Shown in pieces: positions 36,226 through 48,933 of a stretch of 64,000 nt of DNA (positions within the stretch are counted from its first letter, which is position 1; every line of letters begins with the position of its first letter). The notes beneath the pieces were generated by a model that was not told the DNA's origin, ran no database searches, and was given only the letters and a program-made list of their open reading frames with translations. Made by a program: the position numbers and the translations under genes. This DNA comes from Rostratula benghalensis. Taxonomy: Eukaryota; Chordata; Aves; Charadriiformes; Rostratulidae. The DNA lies in assembly GCA_013399305.1 (NCBI GenBank), contig VXAI01000116.1, positions 154,513 to 218,512 on the forward strand, given 5' to 3'.

Positions 36226-37101
36226 AACCTTGTTTAATTTGTTTATTTAGTGGCCAAGAAATTAGCCTTGAAATATAAAACTTGCATCAGTGATCAGTGT
36301 TTTCTTTCATTTTTTCCTATAAAAGGAAGAGGACAGCTGTGCATAATGTAAGTGGGTAGCTATTTGTAAGATTTACACATTGAGATGATAAAATAATTTG
36401 GTTAGTTATTGAAATATTAATTGTTATTCTGTTATGGGGCTACTTGTTCTCACACTTCTTGGTTTTGCTGCTTCTTTCTTGGTTAAATATGAATCCTTTT
36501 TCCTTATTTTTCTTTCTTCCACCTACTTTTGCATTCCCTTTGCTTTGTTGCCTTTACTTTCCTGCAAGACAATGCCTTAGCTTCTGTTTATTTATTTGTT
36601 CCTTTCTCTCTCTCTTTTTTTTTTTTTTTTTTTTTAAATAATTAATGTTACTCTTTTCAGCTGGACAGCAGGAGAAAAAGCACATGGAGTGGTGAAGAGG
36701 AAGCGCAGTAACATCCTCTATTGCTAGCAAGGAATCCTCGCTCAACTCAATTTTAGACAAGACCAAGAATGTACAGGAACCACAGAGCACCAAATTCCTT
36801 GCCTTTTCTATTATTCAGCTGCCTACATGTTTTACAGGCAATAGTGTTAAAATATTGCTATGTTCTCCTTGTGCTTAAATACCAAACAAGCTATTTCAAC
36901 TAATTTTTCCAAGGTTTTTCACTGAGCTACTATTTAAAAAAACAGTATTTCACTGCTTATCATATGTTCAGTTTTCTCTGATAATATAATTACTTATGGT
37001 CTCTTATATTGTCATGCATTAAATCAACTGCAAATACATAATTGCTGTCATTAATATCTCCTGTCTCCTTAATGAAGCAAAAGGTAGAGACACAAGCTTA
37101 C
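36226..37101. other. Unique AT-rich sequence with a CT/T microsatellite
   Basis: About 0.9 kb. (TC)n at 36603-36614 runs straight into a 21-base poly(T) at 36615-36635. Nothing else was recognised. Confidence 0.5.
36603..36635. repeat. (TC)n followed by poly(T)
   Basis: Alternating TC for about 12 bases, then 21 T. Simple sequence. Confidence 0.85.
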
Positions 37102-37202
37102 CCATTCTGTCTCCTTGGAAGTGTCTGGACTTGGCAGATGTATTAGGTCCCATGTCCAGGAATAACCGCTCAAATTCATCAGGTCTCACTATTTCTGCTT
37201 TG
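37102..37202 (-). CDS. Candidate internal exon (101 bp) of an unidentified gene
   Basis: I do not recognise the protein. On the minus strand a pyrimidine tract ending GCTTTTTTAG (AG at 37204-37203) is followed by 101 bases that end at a consensus-like donor, ATGG|GTAAGC (GT at 37101-37100). One frame is open over 33 codons, the other two contain stops. The peptide reads KAEIVRPDEFERLFLDMGPN, then TSAKSRHFQGDRM: charged, soluble, with normal amino-acid use and no membrane segment. The exon begins with one base and ends with one base of split codons. That end phase fits the candidate terminal exon at 7504-7697 (joint codon GGA). If real, an intron of about 29 kb would separate them unless other exons lie between. 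Splice consensus and an open frame of this length can occur by chance, so confidence is moderate. Confidence 0.38.
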
Positions 37203-39658
37203 CTAAAAAAGCATAGATATTAATCCTTTTAGAGGGGTCATGGTATCAGGGGTGTGTTGTGAAAGATGGGGTACCTAATAACCACATAGGGTGTCATCAC
37301 CTGTCAAACAGAATGATTTTCTGCCTGCAATAATACCATTGAGTTTGCAGAGTAGAATTAAATGTATGCTGCCTCTCTTCAGTGAATATATTTTCTGTGC
37401 ACCAGACTATAGGGGGAAGTACAATGAGACATTTTTACATGAATACTCAATAAAATAATAGACTTACTGAGGTAAGTTATTTTGAGGACACTAATAGGTG
37501 AAATGATACAAGAATGAATCCACTGAAAGAAACACCTGAAAAAATAAATTCTGCATTGCAAACTGATATAAATTTCACCTACCAGCAGGGAACTTGAATG
37601 ACTATTACTCTTATGCAATGTGCTTATGCGTGTAAAATGGGTTTATACTGTACGTTGGCTTTAAAAACATTATTCACTGTTTCCTGGTACAAAGCCCCAG
37701 CAGGCATGCACTTGGCTAGCTAGTGAAGAACTCTGCCCCAGTTTTCCATAATGCATTCATGGAGGGATTTGTAACAACCAGTGGTTACTGCAGCAGAAAG
37801 ATTGAAATGTTGTACTGTGGCACTTTTGATACAAACACAAAAGTTCAATCGCTGCAGCTCTTACAGGCTAATGATGTGCTATAAACAGTGGCTTATAGCT
37901 AGCAATATATAATCCATACTCAAAACAGCCATTCATTAAGACTTATAATTTCTTTTCTATAGACTCCACTCTTCATGTTAAAACGATAGATTTCAGAAGT
38001 CTCTATTGGTGACTCAACCTCACTGTGCTAAGTACCTGCAACCTGCAGAGCTCAATTTACTGAGAGCTTTAAGGAGAGGCCCCAGCACATATACCTCTCA
38101 GCTCCCTGAATCTCGCTGCTCTCTTCTGCACAGAACAGCTGTTGTTAGAACATTTGTGATGAGGCCAGGAAGGTCAAAGGTCTCATCGGCACATCAATAA
38201 AATGTGAAGCCTGCAGCTGCAGCAAACAAGCCTGGAGATTGAGCAGAAAACTGCAGTCAACATAAGTCTTAGGGCTGAGCTAGAGCAGGTAACTGTTAAG
38301 CAAGAATAATTAGGTCGTTAAAGACAAACTGGGCTTAGTTTAAGGTGGAGAATGGCACTTCTGTCAGCTGAGAAAACTTAGCTTATCAGAATTGGTGTCC
38401 TCCCCAATACACCTTTCTTCTTTTACTTCAACACTCTGGAGATCTTGCTTCTCTCTCTCTTCCGACTATTTTCTTCATTTCCAGCAGTTTGCAAGCCTCT
38501 CTTCCTTAGTTTCACTCTTGAATTTTTCTCTGTCTTTCTAAACTCTTGGTATTAAATAAAGGAGTGGCCTCAAGCAGTATGAGGAAGAGTGTGGAAAAAA
38601 GTTGGAAGAAAACTTTATCATACAGAAGACTTTTTCTAAATTGATATGGGATACAGTCACAGAGAAATAGATGCCATGTATGGGCATCTCTCTCTTCATG
38701 TAGCTTAGATCTCCATTTGAATCTGACTTCATGAAAAATACAGCTTAGAAGGCTGCTGAGATGGTACAATTCTCAATTACAGAAGAAAGTGTCTTATGTG
38801 TGACAGCACCAACAAGCTATGTTACTGCAAACTCAAACAGTTGGTAAAACTTAAAAGGAGATGGATGGCTACTTTTCTGGAACTTCTGCAAAAAAAAGGA
38901 CCCCAGCAAAAAAGCCAGGAGCAACATCTGGGAGGAGCCATTATTCAGAATCTCAGCCTGGGCACTGCAGTGCTGGTAAGCATCCCCATATGAAAAGGCG
39001 TGACCAGGTATGGCAAAACTAACAGTCATTCTTAGTAGAAGAAAAAAGGCACTAAACTGTATTGAAGGAGATTTATTCCTAAAAGAGGAACTAACAGTAA
39101 GTATTGTCCAATGCAAGAACTGTAGGATAAACACACAGTGTTTCAAAGAAGAACTATGTAATGACAGGCCATGCAGTTTTACAGTGCTCACTCTGAAAAA
39201 TGCAAATTTGGTCATTTTTGCATATGCAAGATTGGATTTAATCTGTAATAATTGTATTCGTATTTTATTTCAACCCTTGCAAATACTGCGTAACAGCTTT
39301 CATCTGTGCTGTTTACTGGAACTGATCTATTCTGCCCTTCCAGAGAAACCAATACTGAAATTGTTAAAAGAACTAAAAACTTCCAGGTGTGTGTGAATTA
39401 ACACCTGCATTAGTGCAGACAGTCTTTCTGGAAACTTGAAATACCTGTGTATCTCTTGAAAAAGAAGGCTTGAATTAGAGAGAAAGTGACTGTGAAGAAA
39501 GCATATTGCTCTTGAATCTCTAAGAGGAGAATTTTCCCCTCAGAAATGAAACAAAGCATATGCTGCAGGTTGCATGTGGCAGCTATGGGAGAAATCAAGC
39601 TTCTTAGGAGCTCATACCTTTCTCATGAGCCAGTATCCAAATTAACCCTTTCACACCC

Positions 39659-39820
39659 TGCAATTCATATACAAAGGATAGCTTGAAATGTCTTGAACAT
39701 GCATTATTTTCTTCCACGACCTCTGTGCTGTTTCATAGCCTGCAATTTATATATACAAAGGATAGTTTGAAATGTCTTTAACATGCACTATTTGCATCCA
39801 TGACCCCTGTGCTGTTTCTG
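39659..39820. repeat. Two-copy 82-bp tandem duplication
   Basis: 'tgcaattcatatacaaagga' at 39659 recurs as 'tgcaatttatatatacaaag' at 39741, and the rest of the unit follows in order (tagcttgaaatgtcttgaac / tagtttgaaatgtctttaac; gacctctgtgctgttt / gacccctgtgctgttt). The period is 82 bp. The copies differ at about ten sites, so the duplication is not recent. Confidence 0.9.
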
Positions 39821-42800
39821 TCTGCTGGAGGCAGACCTTATATTCGTGGCAAAGTAAGAATATGTCAGTTGTGTATTAGGATAATACCATCTAGAATGTG
39901 CTCAACTCCGAGTCACATAATTTATGAAGCAGAAATATGAGGGACAAGGATGGGGGGTTGGGAGAACTGGGGGAGAGGTTCAATGCAGGAGCCTTAGCTA
40001 GGCCTCTTAATACTACTGTTATGTCAATAAATCCTAATAACAGTAAAAATGAACAGGTTGGGAAAGTCTTATTATCCTTTTTCACTGCAGGCCAAGGAAG
40101 TTATTAGCTTGATTTGCAGTCAGATCTCGAGTAGAGTTGGATGGTTGCCTGGATCCAAAAGTATTCACCAAACACACACAGTGAGGGATGTGGGGCCCAG
40201 GAAATGTGGAGACCCAACTGTGCACACCCTGTGGGGACTTCAGCCTGTAGCAGCAGAGATGTTTAGAAGTCACCTTGCGAAAATATCCAGGTTGCACAGA
40301 TGCCTCTCGGACCTGAGTCTGAGCCTTTCTTTGTTTATTTCTTTTCTTCCCTTGTGATAATTAATTAACTTTAAAGTGATAACAGTGTAGGGTGAAGTCC
40401 ATCTCCAAGGACTGGAGGTAAAAAGTGGTAAAACAGAAGAAAATGCTTCTGGAAAAAGATAATTTGCTAAAGTCTGATTATATTTTTTTAAAAAAAAAAA
40501 TTGTTGCTTGTTTAATTATGTGTTTCTATTCCTCCCTTGGTGGATCTGAACTCTGCTGACTGAAATCCAAAATTTCTGCTCCTAACTGGTGAAATGAACC
40601 CTCACATACTGAAGCTCAACAAAACCAGTAAAAATGTGCAACTAGATTTTCTTTCCCTAAAATTACTCCTTAACTTTTATAACACCTACAGAAATAGCTG
40701 TGATATTGTAAATATGATAAAACCCTCTATGTGAGCTGAATAAATTGATTAGGAGCAAAATAATCATGTGGGTTGGACTAGATTGGCTTATTAAGGATTC
40801 AATAGCTAGCTGCTTGCGCAGTGGGATGAAAAAGAAGGAAGAAATAAATACAGAGAGAAATATATGTTTGTTTGTGGAATGGTTGATGGGCTGCTGGCCA
40901 GGACAGGCTGAAAAAGACTGCAGGAGTTTTGGATACAGTGAGAACCTATTACTGCTGGTTGGCATGGAGCAAAATTCAAAGGAAGACATACACAGACTGC
41001 GGTGCCTGGAACAATATAGCTGTGGTTCAAGGGTTTCTCTTTTATGGCCTGATTACAAATGCAATATAATTAAATGCACTGTATGCTTGCACAGCTCCTT
41101 TAATCCAATGATTTCAAAGAACTTGACAGAGCATAATTAAGAAAGGAAAGGTATTTGAACCAGGAGCAATCCTTGGTGATGGACCTCCCAGCTTCCCACC
41201 CTTTTCTGCCCTCTTTGTTAGATGCATCTCTGTTTACTGAATTGTGAATAGTAGAGTTTGAAGGCAAAGCTAATTAATAGTAAAAACTTTTTTGTGTGAG
41301 ATAAAAAGGGCAGGAGTATGTGCATTTGAGTGGTAGTCTGGAAGACAGAAGGTGTTAGCAAGAATAAAGAATCAAATAAGAAAAAAGGAAAAGACAGAGG
41401 TGGGGTTTCTAATATTCTTTGTCCACAGCAGCCCAGAAGTGATATCCCCTTTAATAGTAAACATGGTTGGATTTTCTTCCTTTTAAACAAGGGTTAAAGA
41501 AGGTTACATAACTGTAACTAGACCTCACCAGACAATTCAAAGCAAAAATCTACAGCTTCAGGGAGAAAAATGAAAATCCTTAAGTTCTCTCTCTAGTATT
41601 CATTTTCTATACCTTTTTCAGGAACAAGCATGGGATCATACACAGTACACAGAGAGAAAATGATAGATTAATTAGCTCCCAGCAGCTCTGCAGTTCCCCA
41701 GCCATGCAAAACCTTCTGTTGAAAAGAAGTACCCAGTCATTCTTCTAGCCCAAGTGAGCAGAAAAGGGAACGACTTAACACCTTCCACATTTTAGGCAAA
41801 AACGAATAAAAAAGCAGCAAGTTGGACTCTTAACATATGAGGAGGGAATTTAAAAGTAGCACAATAGTAGTTGAGAAACTGAAGTCCATTTGAAAAATAA
41901 GTGGTTAGTTTTCACCAGATAAAGTCAAATTCTAGAGCTGTCAATAATTTAGGTTATATGCAGGAGTAGCAGTTGCTATTGTTGCAGAACAGCTGAAGAA
42001 ACTGTCAAAATCTTCGAGCAGTTGCTAATTGGCTGATCTGATGAGACAGGCCAGTGAGGTCTCTGTGTCACTGAAAATCCAGAAAAATAAGGACAATAAC
42101 CTTTTTCTAAAATGAGTGTTCCAAGACCATAGGCTGCATGGTACAGTAAAGCAAAGCAGAGCTTGAGCATCATAAATCTGTCTGTAATACAGCTCAAAAT
42201 ATGAAATAAATATCAAGATAAAGGTACTGCTGAAAACTTAGAGGAATGCAAATTTACAAGCTGTAGACAGATACTGTGTCGTTAATTTTCAAAAATAAAA
42301 ATATAAAGGTAAAATAGCATTACAGCCTTGGGAATTTACTGAATAAAATGTGTCAAGGAATCTGAACAAGAATGTAAAACCCACCATGCTGCCACAGGAG
42401 CTTCAGGCAGCAGGGACACATGTGCAGCTGCCTGGAGCCTGGTGTGCTCCTGCAGGACCCTCTCCCAAGGGTATTCCAGGAGAAGGTATCATCTGTGGCA
42501 GGAAGATTAGAGTCACTCCAAGGAGATGGACAATGATGCTCCATTCACAAATACCCACAACAGGCTTGGACAACCTTGACAGAAAGAGCAATGAAATATA
42601 CATGTGAAGTGTTATTATTCTTTCTGTTACATAGGTTTATTAAATTTAATGAGGACGTTGAGGGATTCCATTAATCCCAACCGCAAAAACAGTGTCTCTC
42701 AACATTTTCTTGATTAAGCTATTGAAAATATAGCTGCTCTGAGTATCTTGTGTTTTTACACCGTAAGATTGTTAAGTGCACTCTACATACAATTGCATTG

Positions 42801-44346
42801 AGCCATTACACATAAATTCTCTTCTGGCATGTACTATGTCTTCTTGGCCTCTTTCAAAACAGAAGAATATTATCCTATGTAAAGTCCACAAATAAATTTT
42901 TCCTATAACACTTTGCAATAAGTGAATATTAATTCATGCTAAATTACAATGAAGCTTCCATAAATTACATATTACATCTACACAAGTATCCAGGGACCAA
43001 CTTGATTAATATCACTATCACAATGAGAAGTAGAGGAATTAATGTGTTTTGCTGCTAACTAGAATAAGAAGCATCCACATTTTAGTTTTGGAAGATACCT
43101 TACAATTTTCTTATATAAAGTCTTTCCAGCTTGCAGGCAGAAAGTGTGGAAGTGATAGTCAGCTAAGTAAGGCCTTGCAGGAGTGGAGATGTCAGATTTT
43201 TCACTTGTTATTAGACCTTGGTTTTTTTAAGGCCCTGCTATGAATACATGCATCTCTTACATGTACATTTTTTTCTGTAATTTAAAATACATTTTACAAT
43301 TAAGTTTCTGTTTGCTTTTAGTGAATTTGAAAAAAACTTTTTCAATACTCTTTCAAGTAGTTATGACTTCTTCCCCTGTTATTAAAAGTTATGAAAACTA
43401 AAAAAAAATCAGTGAGATACAATCCTGAGGTCATAAATAACAAATAGCAATTAATAAATTAATAAAAAATCCTAGCAACCAACCAGCAGAAGAACACCCC
43501 AGTAAAAGACACAATTACTTGCATTATTTATTACTGAACATTTCTCTTTGTGTGGTATCTACAGAGGTCAGTTTGACTGGGTAACAAACACTTACAGAGA
43601 CACCTGTGCAAACTAAGTAGATGAGTGCCATAAAAATTTAGGAGACATGAATACAAATTACAAGATATTTTAAATAAATTTGCTGTTTAAAATGCATTTT
43701 CATGGATAAAGAGCTTTCCTAATATGTCAACAAACTAGCAAAATTTTAAAAATTTAAATACAATAAGTACAACTTCAGTGTGCAAAGATACTGGCTGTGA
43801 GATACTTGTTCTTTCCGGATACACATAAACAATGAAAAAATTCAAGAGGTGTAATGAAGATTGTAGAAGATGTTACAAGTTCCTGTTTCCTCATTTTCTT
43901 ATTTTACTACATTAGAATATTCCAGAATACTACCAGCTCATTTCTCCAAGGTGTTTTGCTTTTAAAAGGTGAGAGGGTTGGTATTTGTGCAGTCTGGAGC
44001 TAACATCCATCACAACCACAGCAGAAGGAGCAGCTACTCCTGTCATTTATGAGTGACATACAAACTTAAAATATTCTAAAATGCTGATCTTGGGGACATT
44101 ATTGACCTTGCTGTATCTCACTAACACCCTCCCACTTATCATTTCAGGGATAACTTCTGTTCATTGGTAAATTTGATAGGACAGGAATGCCACTAACTAC
44201 AGGGTTTATGCTTGTAACTTGTTCACTGCAAATATATTCACTCCTGATGAAGACCACTTTAACTGCTTAGGCATGTCACCTAAGTATTTTAAAAACAACA
44301 ACCAAACAAGTGCTCAGATGTGTTACAGTTTTTTGTTTTGGGGTGG

Positions 44347-44391
44347 TTTTTTTTTTTTTTTTGTTGGTGTTTTTGTTTGTTTGTTTGTTTG
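44347..44391. repeat. Poly(T) followed by (TTTG)n
   Basis: Sixteen T followed shortly by TTTG units. Simple sequence that creates a spurious low-complexity ORF. Confidence 0.8.
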
Positions 44392-44765
44392 GCTTTTGTT
44401 CTTTTGCTTTTTTTCTGTAGCACCGAGACATAAATTAAGCTGTGAAAATCAGTTGGAATTTTTCACAGGTCTTAGAAGCGTGACATGATGACAACCAGCC
44501 TTCTATTTATCACTTCAGGGCTTACTTACAGGGTTCATCTAGTACCTAATTTTTTATCTAACTAAAAGTTCTTTGCACAGATTTAAAGAGAGCTATTGCA
44601 AGGGATGGTGCAGCATCTGGCTGTGTATGGACAAGGATGGATTCATCTCCTTCAGAAGTGTCCAGCTGGCCTAGTTCCCCTTCTCTTTGCAAGCCACGTG
44701 CTTGCAGTGAAGTGTTGCTGCCATGAACTGCAATTTCTCAGTTACTGGTTTGCTTTCCCATCTCC

Positions 44766-44833
44766 AGGGAAAAGAAAGGAAAGGAAAAGGGAAGGGAAGG
44801 GAAGGGAAGGGAAGGGAAGGGAAGGGAAGGGAA
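44766..44833. repeat. (GGGAA)n purine microsatellite
   Basis: Nine GGGAA units in a row from 44789, preceded by interrupted GGAAA units from about 44766. A pure-purine strand of about 70 bases, likely polymorphic in length. Confidence 0.9.
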
Positions 44834-45734
44834 ACCACAACTCTAGAGATGTCTTTGGCCCATTTGACAGCATGAATCTTTTTTTTGTTGGTACATTAGC
44901 AGAGTGGAAGTAAAGAAGGACTTGCAGAGTCCAGTTGTTGAGAGTAGGAAATGGAAACACAAATACAGAGCGCTCAAAATCCTTTCACAGTTTATGGTCA
45001 TAAAATTCAGAGCCTGCAAATTAAAGATAGAGAAAGTCTAAAAGCTGAGATTTTATGGCTTTTTTTTTTTTTTCCTGAGGTAGTTTCAAAATTTATTTGA
45101 TTTTAGATTAGAGCAATGTCTTACAACAGGTATTAATTTTCCTCCTATCACAATGACTATCAAATAGAGCAAGCTTCTGTACCTATTGTCAAAAAGTAGT
45201 GGTATGTTCCTTTATCAGTATGTGGTTTAAGTACCTTCACAGAGAAAAATTAACATTGGATTTTAAAAGCAGTTCTGTGTTTTAAGAACCAACACCATAA
45301 AATCCTAACAGTGCATTCTTCCTGACAGGACTTCTACTGTCTCACAGCATCTGTTGTGAGTTGGGTAAACAAAAGCTAAATTAGCATGAGTGTTCTGTAT
45401 ATTATTTTCTGTAGTAATAAAATGTAAAACTGAAAACAGGATAAAATAAATCTGAACTTCAGAAGGCATACCCTGACTACAAGGTTCATTCAGCTCATTT
45501 CCCAAAGCAGAAGGCAGAAATGTTTCGAAAATTTTAGGGTGCACTTGGACAAGACACTAGAAATTATGATGTAATAAGCAACTCTGTCTTTGCAGGAAAA
45601 GAGGAAAACAGATCTAATGCATTTTACCATTCCCCACAGCTTCTCCAATAGCATGTTTAGTTCCTGTAAGTTTTTGTTGGGGGGCAGAGAATGACATTTA
45701 CTGAATCCATGTAATGTCTTCAACTCAGCAAGCT

Positions 45735-46211
45735 TTGGGTGAAGCTTCTAGACAAGTGCAGGGTCCTGCACGTGGGACATGGCAATCCCAAGCACCAATA
45801 CAGGTTGGGTGGAGAATGGCCAGAGAGCAACCCTGAGGAGGAGGACTTGGGAGTGATGGTGGATGAGAAACTCAACATGAGCCAGCAGTGCACACTAGCA
45901 GCCCAGAAGGCCCACCTCATCCTGGGCTGCATCAAAAGAAGCATGGCCAGCAGGTCGCAGGAGGTGATTCTACCCCTCTACTCTGCTCTTGTAAGACCAC
46001 ACCTGGATACTGTGTCAAGCTCTGGAGTACTCAACATAGAAAGGACATGGAAGTTGTGGATGCCCCATCCCTGGAAGTGTTTAAGGCTGGATGGGGCTTT
46101 GAGCATCCTGGTCTAGTGGGAGTTGTCCATTTTCATGGCAGGGGTGCTGGAACTAGATGATCTTTAAGGTCCCTTCATACTTTAACCATTCTATGATTCT
46201 ACGATTGTAGA
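45735..46211 (+). mobile_element. CR1 LINE 3' fragment with internal deletion
   Basis: Plus strand, 5'-truncated. Translation from 45751 gives [36 protein letters not shown] and YSALVRPHL, i.e. the region after the RT palm. At about 46007 it carries the same one-base loss ('cctggatactgtgtc') as the copy at 12.7-13.6 kb. At about 46047 an internal deletion joins the coding tail directly to the last part ('gttgtggatgccccatccct'). The 3' terminus at 46188-46211 has the units ATTCTATG ATTCTACG ATTGTAG. It is dead. Confidence 0.92.
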
Positions 46212-46329
46212 CATGAGTGGTTAGTTAATTTGTGATGTTAGGGCACTTACTTTATCCATCACAGAAAAAAACCAAATAATTTTTCCTATCCAGCACAGCA
46301 AATATTTTACATAGACCTACATTTCACCA

Positions 46330-46560
46330 GGGAAATGAAGCTTGTTGGCTCTCTTCTTTTGTACGAAATGCGAACGCTCAGTCTTAACAAAGCGATTATA
46401 AAGCCTCGACAGAGAGGGCATGGATGATCCCTACCAGTGGGGTGGCTATCTCGGGCAGCACCTGGTGGCAGCTTGGCAGCCTGAGGACCAACTTGCTCCA
46501 TGCTAGGACTTGCTGAGGTTCCCAGTGTGGCTACTCTGCTACCCAAGTTAGGGAGAAGCA
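46330..46560 (-). mobile_element. Possible solo-LTR remnant
   Basis: On the minus strand this segment contains a TATA-like 'ggctttataatcgctttgtt' followed about 50 bases later by 'gaagagagccaaca', and has five CpG within about 50 bases (46359-46407), which stands out in a CpG-poor window. Layout and composition are those of an LTR. No terminal TG is certain, and no target-site duplication, primer site or internal retroviral sequence was found. Confidence 0.25.
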
Positions 46561-46664
46561 GGATCTGCTGTGTCTGGATTTTATGTGCACTTTTATTTAA
46601 AATATTAGAGAAAACTTGAAATTAGGTAGCTCAGTGATGTGAAATGTTCCATGCACAACAACAG

Positions 46665-46694
46665 ACCATGCAACATTTGACCATGCAACATTTG
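46665..46694. repeat. 15-bp unit duplicated in tandem
   Basis: ACCATGCAACATTTG twice, back to back, without a mismatch. A slippage-type duplication. Confidence 0.9.
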
Positions 46695-48918
46695 AGTTTC
46701 TTTTCAGCTTTTACTTTTGTAAAAATGGATTCTGGGAAAAGAAAGGGGGTTTTAATAAGGAAAACCAAAATGTCTTTATTTGTGTTCTTAGAAAAGGCTT
46801 GTCCTTTGGTAAAGCCAGTGTGCTGGATTTATGCAGCAAATGGTGTATTAATAGTCTTTCATGTACATTTCCCTGATCAATGGGCAGTATTATTCATAAA
46901 AATGAACAACTAAAAACATACTAAAGAGGCCTACATACATACAAAAGCCTAAAGCCAAGAATATAGGTTATCTTCCGGAAGCAGCATTCTTAGCTAGGAA
47001 ACAATTGTACAGCTGCAAATGTAAAAAATATGATCTACTGCCACCTTCCTCTTGTGGACGGCAGACAGCTCTTTAGCAGTTTGATGTCATAATTTATATT
47101 CTAAATGAGGTAGATAGCTTTTTGGATGTGAATAAATACAAATGCTGATTCCCATCTATCAACATGTATACATTCATTATCTCCCATGTTTACCAGAAAG
47201 CACGCAAGCTAGGATCACTGCCACAGTGGTAATTACTAATATGTAGCAGGCTCTGAAAGACCTAAAAAGTTTGCTAGTTACCATGAGAAATATTGCCCCC
47301 AGGAAATGCATGATTCAAAACCAGTTTGTACATGGTGAATGCCTACCCATAACCATGCATAATTCAAGTAATTCATGAACCATAGGAGCCTCACTTGTTA
47401 CTCTTGAGACAACCAACAAATGTCATGGTATGAATAATAGACGAACACGTCTCTTTGTATAGCACATTGAGTTATCTACTGTAACTCCTCAACTCATTGC
47501 AGCTACTGGCAATTATCTCCGTGTTGGCAGACACTGAATAAGCAGAATATTTACCTAGTGGGCTTTAAAATTCTGAAACTGCTTCTCCATAGTGGTCTCT
47601 GTTGCTTTGTCCTGCATAGGGGGCTCATCAAGTGCTACCTGATGCTAAGTGTTCATTTTACAGCTTGCAGCTTAGAGTGAGTGTAGGGCTGACTTTCTTT
47701 TCCAGTGGGTTATTTTAACTTTACACAGTGGGTATAAATAAAATTCAGCTGACATCATTCAGACGCAGTCACGATCATTTAATTGCATAACAAACTAAGC
47801 TGGTGGGGAGGGATGTGTAATTTGTCTGGTCATCTACCTGGAGTATAATAAGGCTCTGATCTAGTGTGTATCAGCACTCTATGGATTTCATCACTTGTAT
47901 TGTCCTGGCTGTGTTTCATCTTCAGCACCTCAGATTTCAATATCCGTGTAGTTGTCTAGACTCCTTTTATACCCAATGGAAGAAACAGGCACTGTTCGTT
48001 TCAACAACTAGCAAACATAATGAAAAAAAATGTATTTGTAGGAAAGTAAGTAGCTTACACAGAACAGATGTCTTTCTCTCCAGATGTTTCTGTTCCTTCT
48101 ACTGATTAGAAAGAGACTGGCAAGAGCCCACCTTAGATGGAGACATCAGGCTTGCAAATGTACAAATTTAAGGGAGCTGAATCATATCTGAAGCAACTAT
48201 TCGAGGTGTGCTACTCTGAATTTGGATTTGTATGTACTTAAGATCACAACTTCACTTTCTTTTTTTTTGGACTGCCTTTTTCTTTAATCCAATCCAATTT
48301 ATAGGCCAAATGTTAATTACTTGTCTAAATTACAGGAATGTTTTAATTCTTTTCTCATAAAATTGTTGATCTAAAAGGGTGTGTTTTCCAAAAATTGAAA
48401 ACTTTTTTACTTAATATATATTTTTTACTGGTGTGAGCCATTTTGCATTTTGAAATGAGAATAATACAGATATTTCCCAGAAAATCAATGGAAAATCTTG
48501 AGTATTTGAAGAAACTTGTGTATTTGCCACTTCGTAAGACACACAAGCTTGCTACTTGGCAAGGTGTTTCCTAACACATCTGGGCTTTGTTCTGTAAATG
48601 CCAGGTGAACTTGACAAGATACAGAAGTGGTTTGTTGTTGCTTTTGTGGCTTTTAAACTGCTTAATAAATGTACACAAACAGTCTGCCTGTTTGAACACA
48701 AGCAAGAACTATATTCTCTGGACATTTTTTAGACTTTCAAAAATAGCCTTAAAGTTAAAAAAATGATGATCTAAAGCAGCCTGGCAGTATCTAACTCATT
48801 CAAATGTGCAGAGAAATTTCAGTAGGTCTCAGGCACAGGAGTTGCACAGAAGAGTGACACAACTGGTAGGGATTTTGCCTGGGCTGACTTGACAATACAA
48901 AGCCTGTTCAGTGACATG

Positions 48919-48933
48919 AAAAAAAAAAAAAAA
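48919..48933. repeat. Poly(A) tract, 15 bases
   Basis: Uninterrupted A run. No retrocopy was recognised upstream. Confidence 0.75.

Larger units (their letters stand above)
37203..45734. other. Unique AT-rich sequence, no supportable gene
   Basis: About 8.5 kb. It contains an 82-bp tandem duplication (39659-39820), A/T runs (40483-40500), T and TTTG runs (44347-44391), a GGGAA microsatellite (44766-44833) and poly(T) at 45060-45073. The plus-strand ORF at 39010-39396 (128 codons) is the longest non-repeat frame but shows no recognised domain and no supporting context. Confidence 0.45.

Noticed and set aside
39010..39396. Plus-strand ORF of 128 codons, the longest outside repeats
   Set aside because: No recognisable domain, no promoter or splice context that fits, and this length is expected by chance somewhere in 64 kb over six frames. 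A donor-like AACA|GTAAGT inside it is not supported by a good acceptor.
40765..40790. 'gggttggactagattgg', resembling CR1 3' UTR
   Set aside because: Too short, and the flanks do not continue as CR1.
42350..42610. GC-richer block with ORFs on both strands
   Set aside because: No frame is clearly better than the others. The acceptor-like start on the minus strand leads to a stop after 29 codons.
47041..47065. Possible CTCF motif in 'ctgccaccttcctcttgtgg'
   Set aside because: The central GGC of the core is missing, so the match is poor.
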